Shown: positions 8,286 through 17,249 of the stretch, one piece after another
How the letters are laid out: the number at the start of each line of letters is the position of its first letter
How positions within the stretch are numbered: the stretch's first letter is position 1
From: Rhodospirillales bacterium
Lineage (GTDB): Bacteria; Pseudomonadota; Alphaproteobacteria; Rhodospirillales; Casp-alpha2
Reading direction: 5' to 3'
Assembly (NCBI GenBank): GCA_028825025.1
Contig: JAPKAX010000008.1
Location: 1 to 34,812, forward strand
Length of the DNA: 34,812 bases
The notes under the pieces: model-generated
Databases searched by the model: none
What the model saw: only the letters and a program-made list of their open reading frames with translations
What the model was told of the DNA's origin: nothing
Position numbers and translations under genes: made by a program

Positions 8286-11200
8286 TGAGCCAATCTGTGC
8301 CCGCCCCCACGTCGGATCAAATTGCCGGTCAAATTATTGCCGCTGACCCGACACAATCGGTGTGGGTTGGGGCCAATGCCGGAACTGGAAAAACCCGTGT
8401 TCTGATTACCCGAATTTTACGCCTGTTGTTAGAGGGCGTTCCGGCAACTCGGATTTTATGTTTAACGTTTACCAAAGCTGCGGCGGCTGAAATGGCTAAC
8501 CGACTAAGCCATCAATTGGGCGCGTGGACGATTATCCTAGACGATGAATTAATATCTGAATTAACTCAGATGATTGGTCGAAAGCCAGAGCCAAGCGTTA
8601 TTCGCACGGCGCGCCAATTGTTTGCACAAACGTTGGATACGCCGGGTGGATTAAAAATTAGGACTATTCATTCGTTTTGTGAAAGCTTGTTGGGGCGCTT
8701 TCCAATCGAAGCTAACGTTGCTCCCCACTTTTCCGTTATTGATGAGCGAACAGCAAACGAATTGCGCTTAGAAGCCCGCGATCATTTGATGCGCCGGGCT
8801 GGGTCGGGTGAAAACGAAATCCAAAAAGCATTCTCGTTTATTGCTGGCTTAGTTGATGAAGGTGGGTTCGAGAGTTTGATGGAAGGCATTGATGGCAACC
8901 GCCATCATTTGAAAGAATTATTGTATCGCCACGGTGGAGCCGAAGGATTGGGCAATGCCGTAAGGGTGCGTTTAGGTGTGGCCGGTGATGCGAAAGAGCC
9001 ATCAATGATGGCTGAGAAAATTGGTCGCGATGATGCCGCCTTGTTGCGCGGGGCCGATCTCTTGGATCAAGGGTCCGCGACGGATGTGAAAAAAGCGGTT
9101 GCGATTAGAGCCTTTATTAAGGCTGATACCTATTCAGAAATCTTATCAGCCTACGGTGCTTACAAATCTCTTTTTGTTACCCAAAAAGGAACGCCCACGG
9201 CTCGGCTTGCAACGAAGGCCGTTGAAAAAATTGAACCCACCATTGTCGATATTTTGATGATGGAACAAAATCGAATTTTAGAAGTGGAAGAGCGTTTAAA
9301 AGGATTACGGATTGCGGAAGCTACCGAAGCTTTGGTGCTGGTTGGAGAAACGTTAATTCAAGCTTATGGCGATTTGAAAACATACCGCGCATTGTTGGAT
9401 TATGATGATCTAATTTTAAAAGTCCGGGATTTGTTGGGCGATGGTCGGGTCAGTTGGGTTCATTATAAATTAGACGGCGGCATTGATCATATTTTGGTTG
9501 ATGAAGCGCAAGACACTAGCCCCGAGCAATGGGAAGTGATCGCGGCTTTGGCTTCTGAATTTTTTTCAGGCGACGGAGCTGGCATGGATGGTCGCGTGTT
9601 AGAGCGCACGATCTTTGCTGTCGGTGATCAAAAACAATCGATCTATAGTTTTCAAGGGGCGGACCCGATTAAGTTTGCTGAAATGCGCACCTATTTTTCG
9701 GAGCGGGCAAAAGCGGTGGAGCGACGCTGGCAATCGGTTGAGTTGACCTTATCGTTCCGTTCTGTTTGGACCATTCTAAATACTGTTGATTCTGTGTTCA
9801 CCGGTGAAGGTGCGCCAACAGGTTTACAAGTTGAGGACGATCCTATCCGGCATTTATCGTTCCGCGATGGGCAGGCTGGAATGGTCGAGTTATGGCCAAC
9901 AATGACGCCCGATGAAGTGTTGGAAGATGATCCATGGGATGCGCCGTTGGATCAGATGTCACAGAAAAGCCCAGCTGCCCGATTGGCTGAAAAAATTGCG
10001 AATACTATATCGGGTTGGTTAGTGAGTGGCGAACAATTGGGCTCAACCGGGCGCGCTATTCAGCCCGGTGATATAATGATTTTATTGCGCCGTCGCGGTG
10101 ATTTTGCAGAAGAAATGGTGCGTCAATTAAAACAACGGCAAATCCCGGTAGCGGGCAGTGACCGCATGGTTTTGTTAGATCAAATGGCGATCATGGATTT
10201 GGTTGCTGTTGGTCGTTTTGCGTTGTTACCGGAAGATGATCTAAACACAGCTATTGTTTTGAAGTCGCCGTTTTTAGGGCTGGACGACGACGATCTTTTT
10301 GACTTGGCATATGGACGAGCTAAAACGGCGACGGTCTGGCAACAATTGCGTAACAAGCGGGGCGAGCATCAAAAATACGAATTGGCTGCTGCTTGGTTAG
10401 AGTTCTTAGCTTCTGGCGCTGATTTCACTCCGCCGTTTGAATTCTATGCTCGGCTTTTGGGTGAAGGGCGCGGGCGTCATAATTTGTTGGCGCGCTTAGG
10501 CCCTGATGCTGCAGATCCTATCGATGAGTTTTTAAATTTGGCGCTCAGTTTCGAGCGCGATCACCCACCTAGTTTAGAAGGCTTTTTGCATTGGCTGGCT
10601 GCGGGTAATACGCAAATTAAACGCGATTTGGATCAGGGCCGTGGTGAAGTTCGGGTAATGACCGTCCATGGCGCGAAAGGCTTGCAGGCCAATGTTGTAT
10701 TTTTGCCTGACACCTGCGTGACCCCTGATGCGCGCCTAGACTCCCGCCTGTATTGGGAAAAAATAGGTGATGATCCACTTTTGTTTTGGCCCGTCATCAA
10801 AGACAACGAAGAACAAATTTGTGGTCAGTTGCGCGATCAAGCAAAAGAAAACGCGCTTAATGAATATAGCCGCCTTCTTTATGTTGCCTTAACCCGCGCC
10901 CAAGACCGGGTTTATGTTTGTGGTTGGGAAACCAACCGGGGGCGTAGTGAGGGATGTTGGCATGATTTGGTCAAGCGCGGCTTAAAGGGTCAAGGGGCAG
11001 AACCTTTTTTACTTGATGATGGCTCCGAAGGGCTACGTTTGCAAAGTGAGCAGGTTGAAGCGCCAGACAATACCGGGGCCGTATCTCTCTTAAGCACTTC
11101 TGATATCAAATTACCGGACTGGATTTCATCACCGCCACCGGCAGAACCATCGCCGCCATTACCGCTTAATCCGTCTCGACCAGATAATGAAGATCCGCCG

Positions 11201-11737
11201 ATCCGGTCTCCGTTGGGGGATGACGATGGGGCACGGTTCAAAAGAGGCACGTTGATCCACCGTTTGTTAGAAACACTTCCCAATTTACCGACAACAGATT
11301 GGGAAGGTGCCGCGAAGCGTTATTTGGCGCTGGAAACGCATGAGCTGACAGAGGCACAACAGGCTGAAATCGCCTCTGAAACAGTGGCTGTCTTAACCGA
11401 TTCGGAGCTTTCTGTATTATTTGGGCCAAAATCTGTGGCTGAAGTGCCGCTGGTGGGCACGGTTGGAATGGGGGCTAGTGCCGGAATTATTTCAGCTCAA
11501 ATTGACCGACTTGTCATTGATGAGGACCTGATCATTATTGTTGATTATAAAACCAATCGACCACCGCCGACGGATGAAGCTCAAGTGTTTCCTCAGTATC
11601 TGCGCCAAATGGCGTTGTATCGGGCGGCTCTTCGCAAGATTTATCCAGACCGCCGGATTGAGGCCGTGTTGTTATGGACCGATGCTCCGCGTGCTATGTG
11701 GTTAAATGGGGCCATACTTGATCCGTATGAGCCTTGA
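8285..11737 (+). CDS. addA: Double-strand break repair helicase-nuclease AddA
   Basis: An 1150-residue UvrD-like superfamily 1 helicase with a C-terminal nuclease. The Walker A motif GANAGTGKT is at residues 29-37, motif II VDEAQD at 405-410, the Q/motif III region is GDQKQSIYSFQGADP, and the late helicase motif is VMTVHGAKGLQ followed by LLYVALTRAQDRVYV. The nuclease core VDYKTN is at 1086-1091. A proline-rich linker around residues 950-975 precedes the nuclease domain. The frame is open from a GTG at 8273, but the ATG at 8285 overlaps the addB stop by one base (TAATG) and better fits the family start. It pairs with AddB to process DNA ends. Confidence 0.95.
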   Translation: MSQSVPAPTSDQIAGQIIAADPTQSVWVGANAGTGKTRVLITRILRLLLEGVPATRILCLTFTKAAAAEMANRLSHQLGAWTIILDDELISELTQMIGRKPEPSVIRTARQLFAQTLDTPGGLKIRTIHSFCESLLGRFPIEANVAPHFSVIDERTANELRLEARDHLMRRAGSGENEIQKAFSFIAGLVDEGGFESLMEGIDGNRHHLKELLYRHGGAEGLGNAVRVRLGVAGDAKEPSMMAEKIGRDDAALLRGADLLDQGSATDVKKAVAIRAFIKADTYSEILSAYGAYKSLFVTQKGTPTARLATKAVEKIEPTIVDILMMEQNRILEVEERLKGLRIAEATEALVLVGETLIQAYGDLKTYRALLDYDDLILKVRDLLGDGRVSWVHYKLDGGIDHILVDEAQDTSPEQWEVIAALASEFFSGDGAGMDGRVLERTIFAVGDQKQSIYSFQGADPIKFAEMRTYFSERAKAVERRWQSVELTLSFRSVWTILNTVDSVFTGEGAPTGLQVEDDPIRHLSFRDGQAGMVELWPTMTPDEVLEDDPWDAPLDQMSQKSPAARLAEKIANTISGWLVSGEQLGSTGRAIQPGDIMILLRRRGDFAEEMVRQLKQRQIPVAGSDRMVLLDQMAIMDLVAVGRFALLPEDDLNTAIVLKSPFLGLDDDDLFDLAYGRAKTATVWQQLRNKRGEHQKYELAAAWLEFLASGADFTPPFEFYARLLGEGRGRHNLLARLGPDAADPIDEFLNLALSFERDHPPSLEGFLHWLAAGNTQIKRDLDQGRGEVRVMTVHGAKGLQANVVFLPDTCVTPDARLDSRLYWEKIGDDPLLFWPVIKDNEEQICGQLRDQAKENALNEYSRLLYVALTRAQDRVYVCGWETNRGRSEGCWHDLVKRGLKGQGAEPFLLDDGSEGLRLQSEQVEAPDNTGAVSLLSTSDIKLPDWISSPPPAEPSPPLPLNPSRPDNEDPPIRSPLGDDDGARFKRGTLIHRLLETLPNLPTTDWEGAAKRYLALETHELTEAQQAEIASETVAVLTDSELSVLFGPKSVAEVPLVGTVGMGASAGIISAQIDRLVIDEDLIIIVDYKTNRPPPTDEAQVFPQYLRQMALYRAALRKIYPDRRIEAVLLWTDAPRAMWLNGAILDPYEP

Positions 11738-11761
11738 CGAAGGGTCAGCACGTGCCTAAAT

Positions 11762-11787
11762 TTAAGGAACGGTTAAGGCGTTGTTAA
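11762..11787. promoter_or_regulatory. Three phased TTAA boxes: candidate overlapping CtrA sites ahead of trxA
   Basis: TTAA occurs at 11762-11765, 11773-11776 and 11784-11787, each separated by exactly seven bases, giving TTAA-N7-TTAA-N7-TTAA. TTAA-N7-TTAA is the known recognition pattern of the alphaproteobacterial cell-cycle regulator CtrA. The third box overlaps a possible -35 element TTGTTA (11781-11786), which is 17 bases from ATTATT (11804-11809), the candidate -10. This placement over the -35 is what CtrA-activated promoters show. Binding is inferred; no ctrA gene lies in the window. Confidence 0.5.
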
Positions 11788-11836
11788 TCAACTTCGTGAC
11801 CCAATTATTTAGTTTTAGTCGCAATAGGAAAAAATC

Positions 11837-12154
11837 ATGTCTATAGAGGTAACAGACGCATCCTTTGATGCAGACGTATTGAACGCAGAAGGCCCGGTAT
11901 TGGTCGATTTTTGGGCAGAATGGTGCGGACCCTGCAAACAAATTTCTCCAGCTTTGGAAGAAATGGCAACGGAAATGGGTGGCAAGGTCACTATTGCTAA
12001 AGTGAACATCGATGACAATCCTGGCGTTCCTTCTAAGTATGGTGTTCGCGGCATTCCAACATTGATTTTATTCAAAAATGGCGAAGTGGCAGCAACTAAA
12101 GTTGGCGCTTTACCAAAAAGCCAATTGGTTGAATGGGTCGAATCCGAACTTTAG
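11837..12154 (+). CDS. trxA: Thioredoxin 1
   Basis: A 105-residue classical thioredoxin. The redox motif WCGPC has its cysteines at C30 and C33, and the cis-proline is P74 in RGIPTLILF. Length matches the family. It reduces protein disulfides in the cytoplasm using electrons from thioredoxin reductase. A ribosome binding site (AGGAA) lies 7 bases before the ATG. It follows addA after 99 bases with its own likely promoter (three phased TTAA boxes), and a strong terminator follows the stop, so it can be expressed as a single gene. The addA-trxA order is typical of alphaproteobacteria. Confidence 0.97.
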   Translation: MSIEVTDASFDADVLNAEGPVLVDFWAEWCGPCKQISPALEEMATEMGGKVTIAKVNIDDNPGVPSKYGVRGIPTLILFKNGEVAATKVGALPKSQLVEWVESEL

Positions 12155-12177
12155 ACCCTACGAATCAATCCATACTT

Positions 12178-12212
12178 TTAAAACGCCTGCTTTTTTTGCA
12201 GGGTTTTTTATT
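12178..12212 (+). terminator. Intrinsic terminator after trxA
   Basis: The stem CCTGC (12186-12190) and GCAGG (12198-12202) closes a loop of seven Ts and is followed by G-TTTTTT. Flanking A and T runs extend the stem and would also let it act on the opposite strand, where the dead cation-efflux gene ends at 12221. Confidence 0.85.
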
Positions 12213-12220
12213 GAGTTTTT

Positions 12221-12837
12221 TTAAGCGGGGACTTGTTTGAGCTCAGCCATTGCCTGTTTGATAATCGATACCGATGCCCATAGCGATATCAAAGCAATGA
12301 TGGCGCCAACGGCTAAGTCTGGCCACGCGGTTTGGCTGGCCGAAACTCCAGCACCGGCACAAATAACCGCGACATTAGCAATCGCATCGTTGCGGGTGCA
12401 TAACCAAACGGACCGCATGTTGGCGTCGCCGGAGCGGAATTTGAATAAAAGATAAGCGCAAAAAAGGTTGGTGATAAGCGCGAGTAAGCCAATGCTGCCC
12501 ATAATTTCATCGACTGGGGGCTCGGCATTATAGAAACGCTGGGTGGTGGTCGCTATAACCCATAGCCCGAACAAACTAAGCGATGCTCCTTTGGCCATTT
12601 CGGCCCAGGCTCTGGCCCGCAAGCCCATACCAAAACAACAAAAGTAATAGCATAGGTTGTCGCATCGCCAAAAAAGTTTAGAGCATCGGCTTGCAAAGAA
12701 ATCGAGCGGGCTTGCCAGCCTGCTAAAATCTCAATACCGAACATCGCCGCATTGACGGCAAGTGCAACTCACAAAACACGGCGGTACGCGCCGTCGGGTG
12801 GTGTTTCAGGGGGGGCATGACAACAAATAATCGACAC
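12221..12837 (-). pseudogene. Broken cation diffusion facilitator family transporter
   Basis: Two overlapping frames together encode a full cation-efflux protein of about 200 residues. The likely GTG start at 12835-12837 begins SIICCHAPPETPPDGAYRRVL, then an in-frame TGA (12769-12771) falls where relatives have tryptophan, then VALAVNAAMFGIEILAGW and LQADALNFFGDATTY continue. Near 12610-12630 the frame shifts, and the rest (RARAWAEMAKGASL, then VWLCTRNDAIANVAV) reads to the TAA at 12221. The membrane-embedded metal-site aspartates of CDF transporters are still visible in ADALNFFGD and NDAIAN. One nonsense codon and one frameshift make it non-functional unless these are sequence errors. It begins 5 bases after the GNAT gene and was probably the second gene of that unit. 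Confidence 0.85.
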
Positions 12838-12842
12838 GTTAC

Positions 12843-13358
12843 TTAAACCTTTGACGTGTTTGATGCGCCTTGCGTAAGAAGTCCGCGTAAGTCGCGCTCA
12901 AAGATTTCGATCGGGCCACGCATGATTTCAGGCTCATTAATGGGCGTCCAACCGCCGGTTCGCATTGCCGGTGTGACGCCGCCTGATCCCACATATAAGC
13001 AATTATAACCTAAGTGGAGGGCATTTTTTTCAATTTCTTCAATCAACGCAACACCGATCCCTTGGCCCCGGTAGCGTTCAACCACAAACATGGCCGCCAG
13101 CCAGGGTGATAGATGGCGATGGGTATCGATGGAGCGGGCTTTAAGCGCCGCAGTTCCGAAGATTTCTTGATCTTCACCAATGGCAACCAATGCCAGTGGA
13201 ATTTCATCGTGATTGCAGCAATCATTTAAATCGGTTTCGGCATCGCCCGGCCCCTGGCGACCATAATAAGGCTCCCACTCGTCAATAAACATGGGGGCCA
13301 AGGGAACAATCAGTTCCCGTGCATCGGCAAGGTAAATAATTTTATAATCAATAGGCAT
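12843..13358 (-). CDS. GNAT family N-acetyltransferase
   Basis: A 171-residue protein of the Gcn5-related acetyltransferase fold. The acetyl-CoA pyrophosphate-binding loop is RGQGIG (residues 97-102), preceded by the beta-4 strand LAAMFVVERY, as expected. The substrate (an amine on a small molecule or protein) cannot be told from sequence. It lies 5 bases upstream of the dead cation-efflux gene on the same strand and 82 bases beyond the MFS gene stop. It reads without interruption, unlike its downstream partner. Confidence 0.88.
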   Translation of the reverse strand: MPIDYKIIYLADARELIVPLAPMFIDEWEPYYGRQGPGDAETDLNDCCNHDEIPLALVAIGEDQEIFGTAALKARSIDTHRHLSPWLAAMFVVERYRGQGIGVALIEEIEKNALHLGYNCLYVGSGGVTPAMRTGGWTPINEPEIMRGPIEIFERDLRGLLTQGASNTSKV

Positions 13359-13440
13359 TTAAAATCCGTAGGCATGTAATGAATATAAATGAATTCAATC
13401 GTATTTTATCGACAAGCGCCAGCCTTGAATTTTATTTATG

Positions 13441-14589
13441 CTAGGAATTACGATTGGAAATATAAAAGACTACGACGGAAGATAGAATTAGGGCAACAAC
13501 GGCGGTCATGGATGCCGGAATGAAGCTACCTGTCATGTCATATAAGGTGCCCGCATAGGTCGGGCCAACGATTTGGCCAAAACCAAATGATGCCGTCATC
13601 AAGCCAACAACTTGCCGAGGGTCGCCCGTGGTAAAGGTCCGCCCTCCAACCAAACCCAGCGCGGTTAAGGCAATGAACGTGCCGCCTAACAGCATTCCGG
13701 CCATTAACAACGCGACCGGCGACGACCAGAGGACGCTGGCACAAACGCCAATCACTTCAGCAATGCATGCAATGGAAAAGGCTTTTAAAATACCAACCCG
13801 ACGCCCAACCCACATCCATGCCGCAACGGATGGAATTCCGGTCAAACCAACGACCAACCAAATAACCGGTTCCAATTCGCGAACCCCACCGGTTTCGCGG
13901 ACGATGGTCATTAAAAAGGTTGCGGTGATGATGTAGCCAAAACCAAATAACCCATAGGCTGCGATCAACGCAATTAGCCCCGGTTTTTTTTCGCCAGACC
14001 CAGAAACGGCCCCAGATTGAGATTGTTCAGGAACCAGCAGACAAACAAGTAGGGTGGCAATAAACGATACTAAGCCGCCTGCAATCCATTGCCCCCGCCA
14101 ATCGATATCAATTATTACCGCGCCGGATACAATCAGAGCAGACAGGGTAATGCCCAACCCAACGCCGCCAAAATGAACTGCTGATAAGCTACCCCGGTTC
14201 ATTTTAAGCAATTGATCAACAACCAATGTGGATGAGTAAACAAAGGCAAAGGCGCTGGCGACGCCGCCGATAAAGCGAATTACCATGAATGCCGACAAAT
14301 CGTAAACCAAACCAACAACAGCAGTTGTTGCGGCACCCAATAAAAGCCCGCCAATCATCCAAAGGCGGCGGGACCCTCGCAATCTTGGCGATGATGCAGC
14401 TAAGGCACCAATTAAATAACCAACGTAATTAGCGGATGCAATCCATCCTGCTTGCGTTTTACTTAAACCCAAATCGGCAATCATATTTGGCAATATTGGC
14501 GTGTAAATAAAGCGCCCAAGGCCAACCGCTACAGCCAAAGCCAACATGCCCCCCAATGCAACCAGCCAAGGTGAGCGATTATCCGTCAT
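13441..14589 (-). CDS. YbfB/YjiJ-type MFS transporter
   Basis: A 382-residue integral membrane protein with about 12 hydrophobic segments. The N-terminus ALAVAVGLGRFIYTPILPNM and the following GLSKTQAGWIASANYVGYL are characteristic of the YbfB/YjiJ group of the major facilitator superfamily. The central loop around residues 190-200 is polar (PEQSQSGAVSGSGEKK). The substrate is unknown; some relatives export amino acids or drugs. Its ATG overlaps the stop of the upstream DMT transporter gene by 4 bases (ATGA), so the two exporters form one coupled unit. Confidence 0.88.
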   Translation of the reverse strand: MTDNRSPWLVALGGMLALAVAVGLGRFIYTPILPNMIADLGLSKTQAGWIASANYVGYLIGALAASSPRLRGSRRLWMIGGLLLGAATTAVVGLVYDLSAFMVIRFIGGVASAFAFVYSSTLVVDQLLKMNRGSLSAVHFGGVGLGITLSALIVSGAVIIDIDWRGQWIAGGLVSFIATLLVCLLVPEQSQSGAVSGSGEKKPGLIALIAAYGLFGFGYIITATFLMTIVRETGGVRELEPVIWLVVGLTGIPSVAAWMWVGRRVGILKAFSIACIAEVIGVCASVLWSSPVALLMAGMLLGGTFIALTALGLVGGRTFTTGDPRQVVGLMTASFGFGQIVGPTYAGTLYDMTGSFIPASMTAVVALILSSVVVFYISNRNS

Positions 14590-15536
14590 GACTTTATCTG
14601 GTCGGCGGGTGGTGATTTGAGCACAACGACTGCAGGCGATTTACGAGCGCGCGCGGCTTTTGCTTCGCGATGTGAAATGTAAGTGACAGACGCAACTACA
14701 ATCCCGCCACCGACGATAACGTATATATCGATGGCTTCATTAAATAAGGTCACGCCCAATATTGAAGCCCAAACCAATTGCAGAAAACTAAGCGGTTGGG
14801 TGACCGTGATGGGGGCTGCTTTGAAGGCACGGGTTAAAGTGTAATGGCCGCAGGTCGCCATTACAGCGGTTAAAAATAACCAGCCGATTTCATGAGGACT
14901 GGGGGTTTGCCAAGAATATATGGCACCGGGTAGCAGTGCGATCGTGCAAAAAACAGTTAACATGGCAACGATGATGCCCGTACCTTGATTGTCGGTCATC
15001 CGTTTTGCCATCAAGAATGAGGCCGCGAATATAGGTGCTGCAGACAATTGGGCCAATTGGCCTGAATTAATTTCCTGAAATCCAGGTCGTAAAATAACCA
15101 GAGCGCCAATAAAGCCGATTACAATACTGATGATCCGGCGGGCATGGAGTTTTTCTCCCAAAAACAAAGCGGCTCCTAGTGCGACAAAAATAGGTGCGAC
15201 ATAGCCAATGGCAGTTACTTCTGCTATGGGAATTCGAGCCATGGCATAAAACCAAAGGATGACACCAAGGGCATGCAAAAAACCACGAATTGCAAAAAAT
15301 CGAGTGAGTTTTAAGGACGGTGGGCTTCTGCACAAAGGAATAAGGGCAGGAACGACCAAAAGGATCCCAAATGCATACCGAATAAACGCCATTTCCATGG
15401 CAGGGAGCGAGGATCCAATGTGGCGAACAATACCAGTAACGCTGACAAAGAACAGGCCCGTTAATACCATCCAGCCAATTCCAGCCAGCGGGTTCTGAGG
15501 AAGAGATCTAGTGGCTTCTGTCGGCAAAGGGTTCAT
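14586..15536 (-). CDS. DMT superfamily (EamA) transporter
   Basis: A 316-residue membrane protein with ten hydrophobic segments arranged as two EamA repeats. The first includes FVSVTGIVRHIG, FIRYAFGILLVVPAL and IAEVTAIGYVAPIFVAL; the second ends ASILGVTLFNEAIDIYVIVG. The C-terminal tail (about residues 285-316) is basic and cytoplasmic. Members export small metabolites, such as amino acids or purines; the substrate here is unknown. It is the first gene of the unit with the MFS transporter and diverges from gloB across 205 bases. Confidence 0.9.
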   Translation of the reverse strand: MNPLPTEATRSLPQNPLAGIGWMVLTGLFFVSVTGIVRHIGSSLPAMEMAFIRYAFGILLVVPALIPLCRSPPSLKLTRFFAIRGFLHALGVILWFYAMARIPIAEVTAIGYVAPIFVALGAALFLGEKLHARRIISIVIGFIGALVILRPGFQEINSGQLAQLSAAPIFAASFLMAKRMTDNQGTGIIVAMLTVFCTIALLPGAIYSWQTPSPHEIGWLFLTAVMATCGHYTLTRAFKAAPITVTQPLSFLQLVWASILGVTLFNEAIDIYVIVGGGIVVASVTYISHREAKAARARKSPAVVVLKSPPADQIKS

Positions 15537-15741
15537 AATTTGATGCTATATATAAGAAGCCAAAAGGGCAATTTCACAAATGCTATAAGATTACCTCGTG
15601 GCTGCTGTCTGACACAAGTTCGTCTTACTGTTAACTCGAAAAGAATTGTTTGACTGTTTGTTGCTGTATTCGAAAAAGGTTTTCCCTTCTCCTAAAATGC
15701 CTTACATTCAGAGTACGCATTGAAAGCAATTAGGAACTATT

Positions 15742-16512
15742 ATGAGCAAACTGGAAATTTATCAGATCGCGGTCTTGAACGATAATTACGTCTATTTGGC
15801 CCATGATGCTGAAACCGGTGCAACAGCCGTAGTTGATCCGGCAGTCGGTGGCCCGGTGTTGGATGCTTTGGCGGCAAAGAGCTGGAAATTAACTCATATT
15901 TTGAATACCCATCATCATGCTGACCATACGGGAGCTAATTTGGATCTGAAGCAACAAACAGATTGCATCATTGTTGGGCCGAAAGCCGATGCGGAACGGA
16001 TCCCGGGCATTGATGTCGAAGTTTCAGATGGAGACACCTACGCTGTTGGCAACGCAACAGCCCAAGTTTTTGATGTCCCAGGACACACCCGTGGCCATAA
16101 TGCCTATTGGTTCGCAGATTCAGACGCTTTGTTTTCAGGAGATACCTTATTTTCTATGGGGTGTGGGCGGTTATTTGAAGGTACAGCTGCTCAAATGGTC
16201 AATTCGTTAGCCAAGTTTACCGCTCTGCCGGATAAAACACAGGTTTTTTGTGCCCATGAATACACCCAATCGAATGGCCGCTTTGCCTTATCTGTCGAGC
16301 CTAAAAATAAAGCCTTGGTGGACCGTATGGCTGAAGTTGATCAATTGCGTAAAGTGGGGAAACCAACTGTTCCCTCAACTATAGCTATCGAAAAAGCGAC
16401 AAATCCCTTTTTGCGCCCCAGCAGTGCTGAGTTGCAGAAAATGGTTGGTTTGGTTGGCGCTGATTTAGTCGATGTTTTTGCAGAAACACGCAAACTTAAA
16501 GATAATTTTTGA
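15742..16512 (+). CDS. gloB: Hydroxyacylglutathione hydrolase (glyoxalase II)
   Basis: A 256-residue metallo-beta-lactamase-fold enzyme of the usual length. Metal ligands are visible in THHHADH (H57, H59, D61, H62), in VPGHTRGH, in FSGDTLFSMGCGRLFEG (bridging aspartate) and in CAHEYTQSN. It hydrolyses S-lactoylglutathione to lactate and glutathione, the second step of methylglyoxal detoxification. The ATG is preceded by AGGAA at 6-8 bases. It stands alone on the + strand between two minus-strand genes. An imperfect hairpin follows 26 bases after the stop. Confidence 0.96.
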   Translation: MSKLEIYQIAVLNDNYVYLAHDAETGATAVVDPAVGGPVLDALAAKSWKLTHILNTHHHADHTGANLDLKQQTDCIIVGPKADAERIPGIDVEVSDGDTYAVGNATAQVFDVPGHTRGHNAYWFADSDALFSGDTLFSMGCGRLFEGTAAQMVNSLAKFTALPDKTQVFCAHEYTQSNGRFALSVEPKNKALVDRMAEVDQLRKVGKPTVPSTIAIEKATNPFLRPSSAELQKMVGLVGADLVDVFAETRKLKDNF

Positions 16513-16538
16513 AAGAAAAGCCGGAGCGAAGGGTCGCA

Positions 16539-16572
16539 TTCGTGAACGTGGCTTTACGGCAAGATTCACGAA
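16539..16572 (+). other. Inverted repeat downstream of gloB
   Basis: TTCGTGAA (16539-16546) and TTCACGAA (16565-16572) are perfect inverted copies, with CGT and ACG inside the loop giving a possible inner stem. The lack of a T-run right after it makes it a weak terminator candidate. It may be a structured 3' end of the gloB transcript. Confidence 0.35.
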
Positions 16573-16641
16573 CTAATTCCTGTTTTCGACGCCTAAAAAA
16601 CCAACGGGGGGTCCGCGTTTAAACCCACCGCTCCGTTCATT

Positions 16642-17109
16642 TTAAACGATGCCACATGTCGTCGCCAACAATGCCCATTTACCCTTAGTATTGGACAAAC
16701 GAGCTACCGTTGATACGCAGGCGATAACGCCAGAAGTTAATGTTAAATAAGCGGTCCGCGATAAATTAGTGTCCGCCATAAATGACGCTGGCAGTGGATC
16801 AAGCCCACATACTTCTTGAACACTCTCTAAGTGTCCCGCAATGTCTAAACGAACCGCCCCATAAAGCTCGATAAGCTGTAAGTCGTCTATCACCTGATCT
16901 CGCAACTGGACGTGTTGGCACAAGGGGATAACTTTATGGTGTTTCCCTTTGATTAAGGTGAATTTTGAAGAAATAAAGTAATTAGCATCTGTTAAGTAAC
17001 CGTGAATTTTTCTTATATCTGGTTCGTCGCGATACGAAATGACCCGTTGGTATTTGTCGACTAAGTGTTGGTAATAAGATTGGTTTAGGTGCTCTGGTGT
17101 GAGTTCCAT
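16642..17109 (-). CDS. Hypothetical protein
   Basis: A 155-residue protein from the ATG at 17107-17109. The frame is open further to a TTG at 17160, which would add 17 residues, but neither start has a strong ribosome binding site. I do not recognise a family. The N-terminal two thirds are mixed charged and hydrophobic (YYQHLVDKYQRVISYRDEPD, then LRDQVIDDLQLIELYG), suggesting a folded alpha/beta or PAS-like domain. The C-terminal third is rich in threonine, serine and alanine. There is no signal peptide or clear membrane segment. It lies between gloB and folC within the accessory stretch, and two short palindromes sit upstream. Uninterrupted reading supports it being real, but it is among the weaker gene calls here. 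Confidence 0.55.
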   Translation of the reverse strand: MELTPEHLNQSYYQHLVDKYQRVISYRDEPDIRKIHGYLTDANYFISSKFTLIKGKHHKVIPLCQHVQLRDQVIDDLQLIELYGAVRLDIAGHLESVQEVCGLDPLPASFMADTNLSRTAYLTLTSGVIACVSTVARLSNTKGKWALLATTCGIV

Positions 17110-17249
17110 CAAAGTGTAGCTGTTAGAAAACAGCCCTTTTAAAATTGTATCGCATCCCAATCATAAGCCAAAAAGGCCCGGCATCTGAATTTTAAAATTT
17201 AGGCAGGTGTTTCTAAAACAGTCATGTTGATCTTTCCGAGAAGCAAATA

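Noticed and set aside
12769-12771. In-frame TGA at a tryptophan position, suggesting a genetic code with TGA as tryptophan
   Set aside because: TGA ends several intact genes here (addA at 11737, gloB at 16512, yejB and yejE), and the same transporter gene also has a frameshift. Decay explains it.
15601-15735. Promoter for gloB with TTGACT near 15650
   Set aside because: No acceptable -10 element lies 16-18 bases downstream, so the match is too weak to list as a feature.
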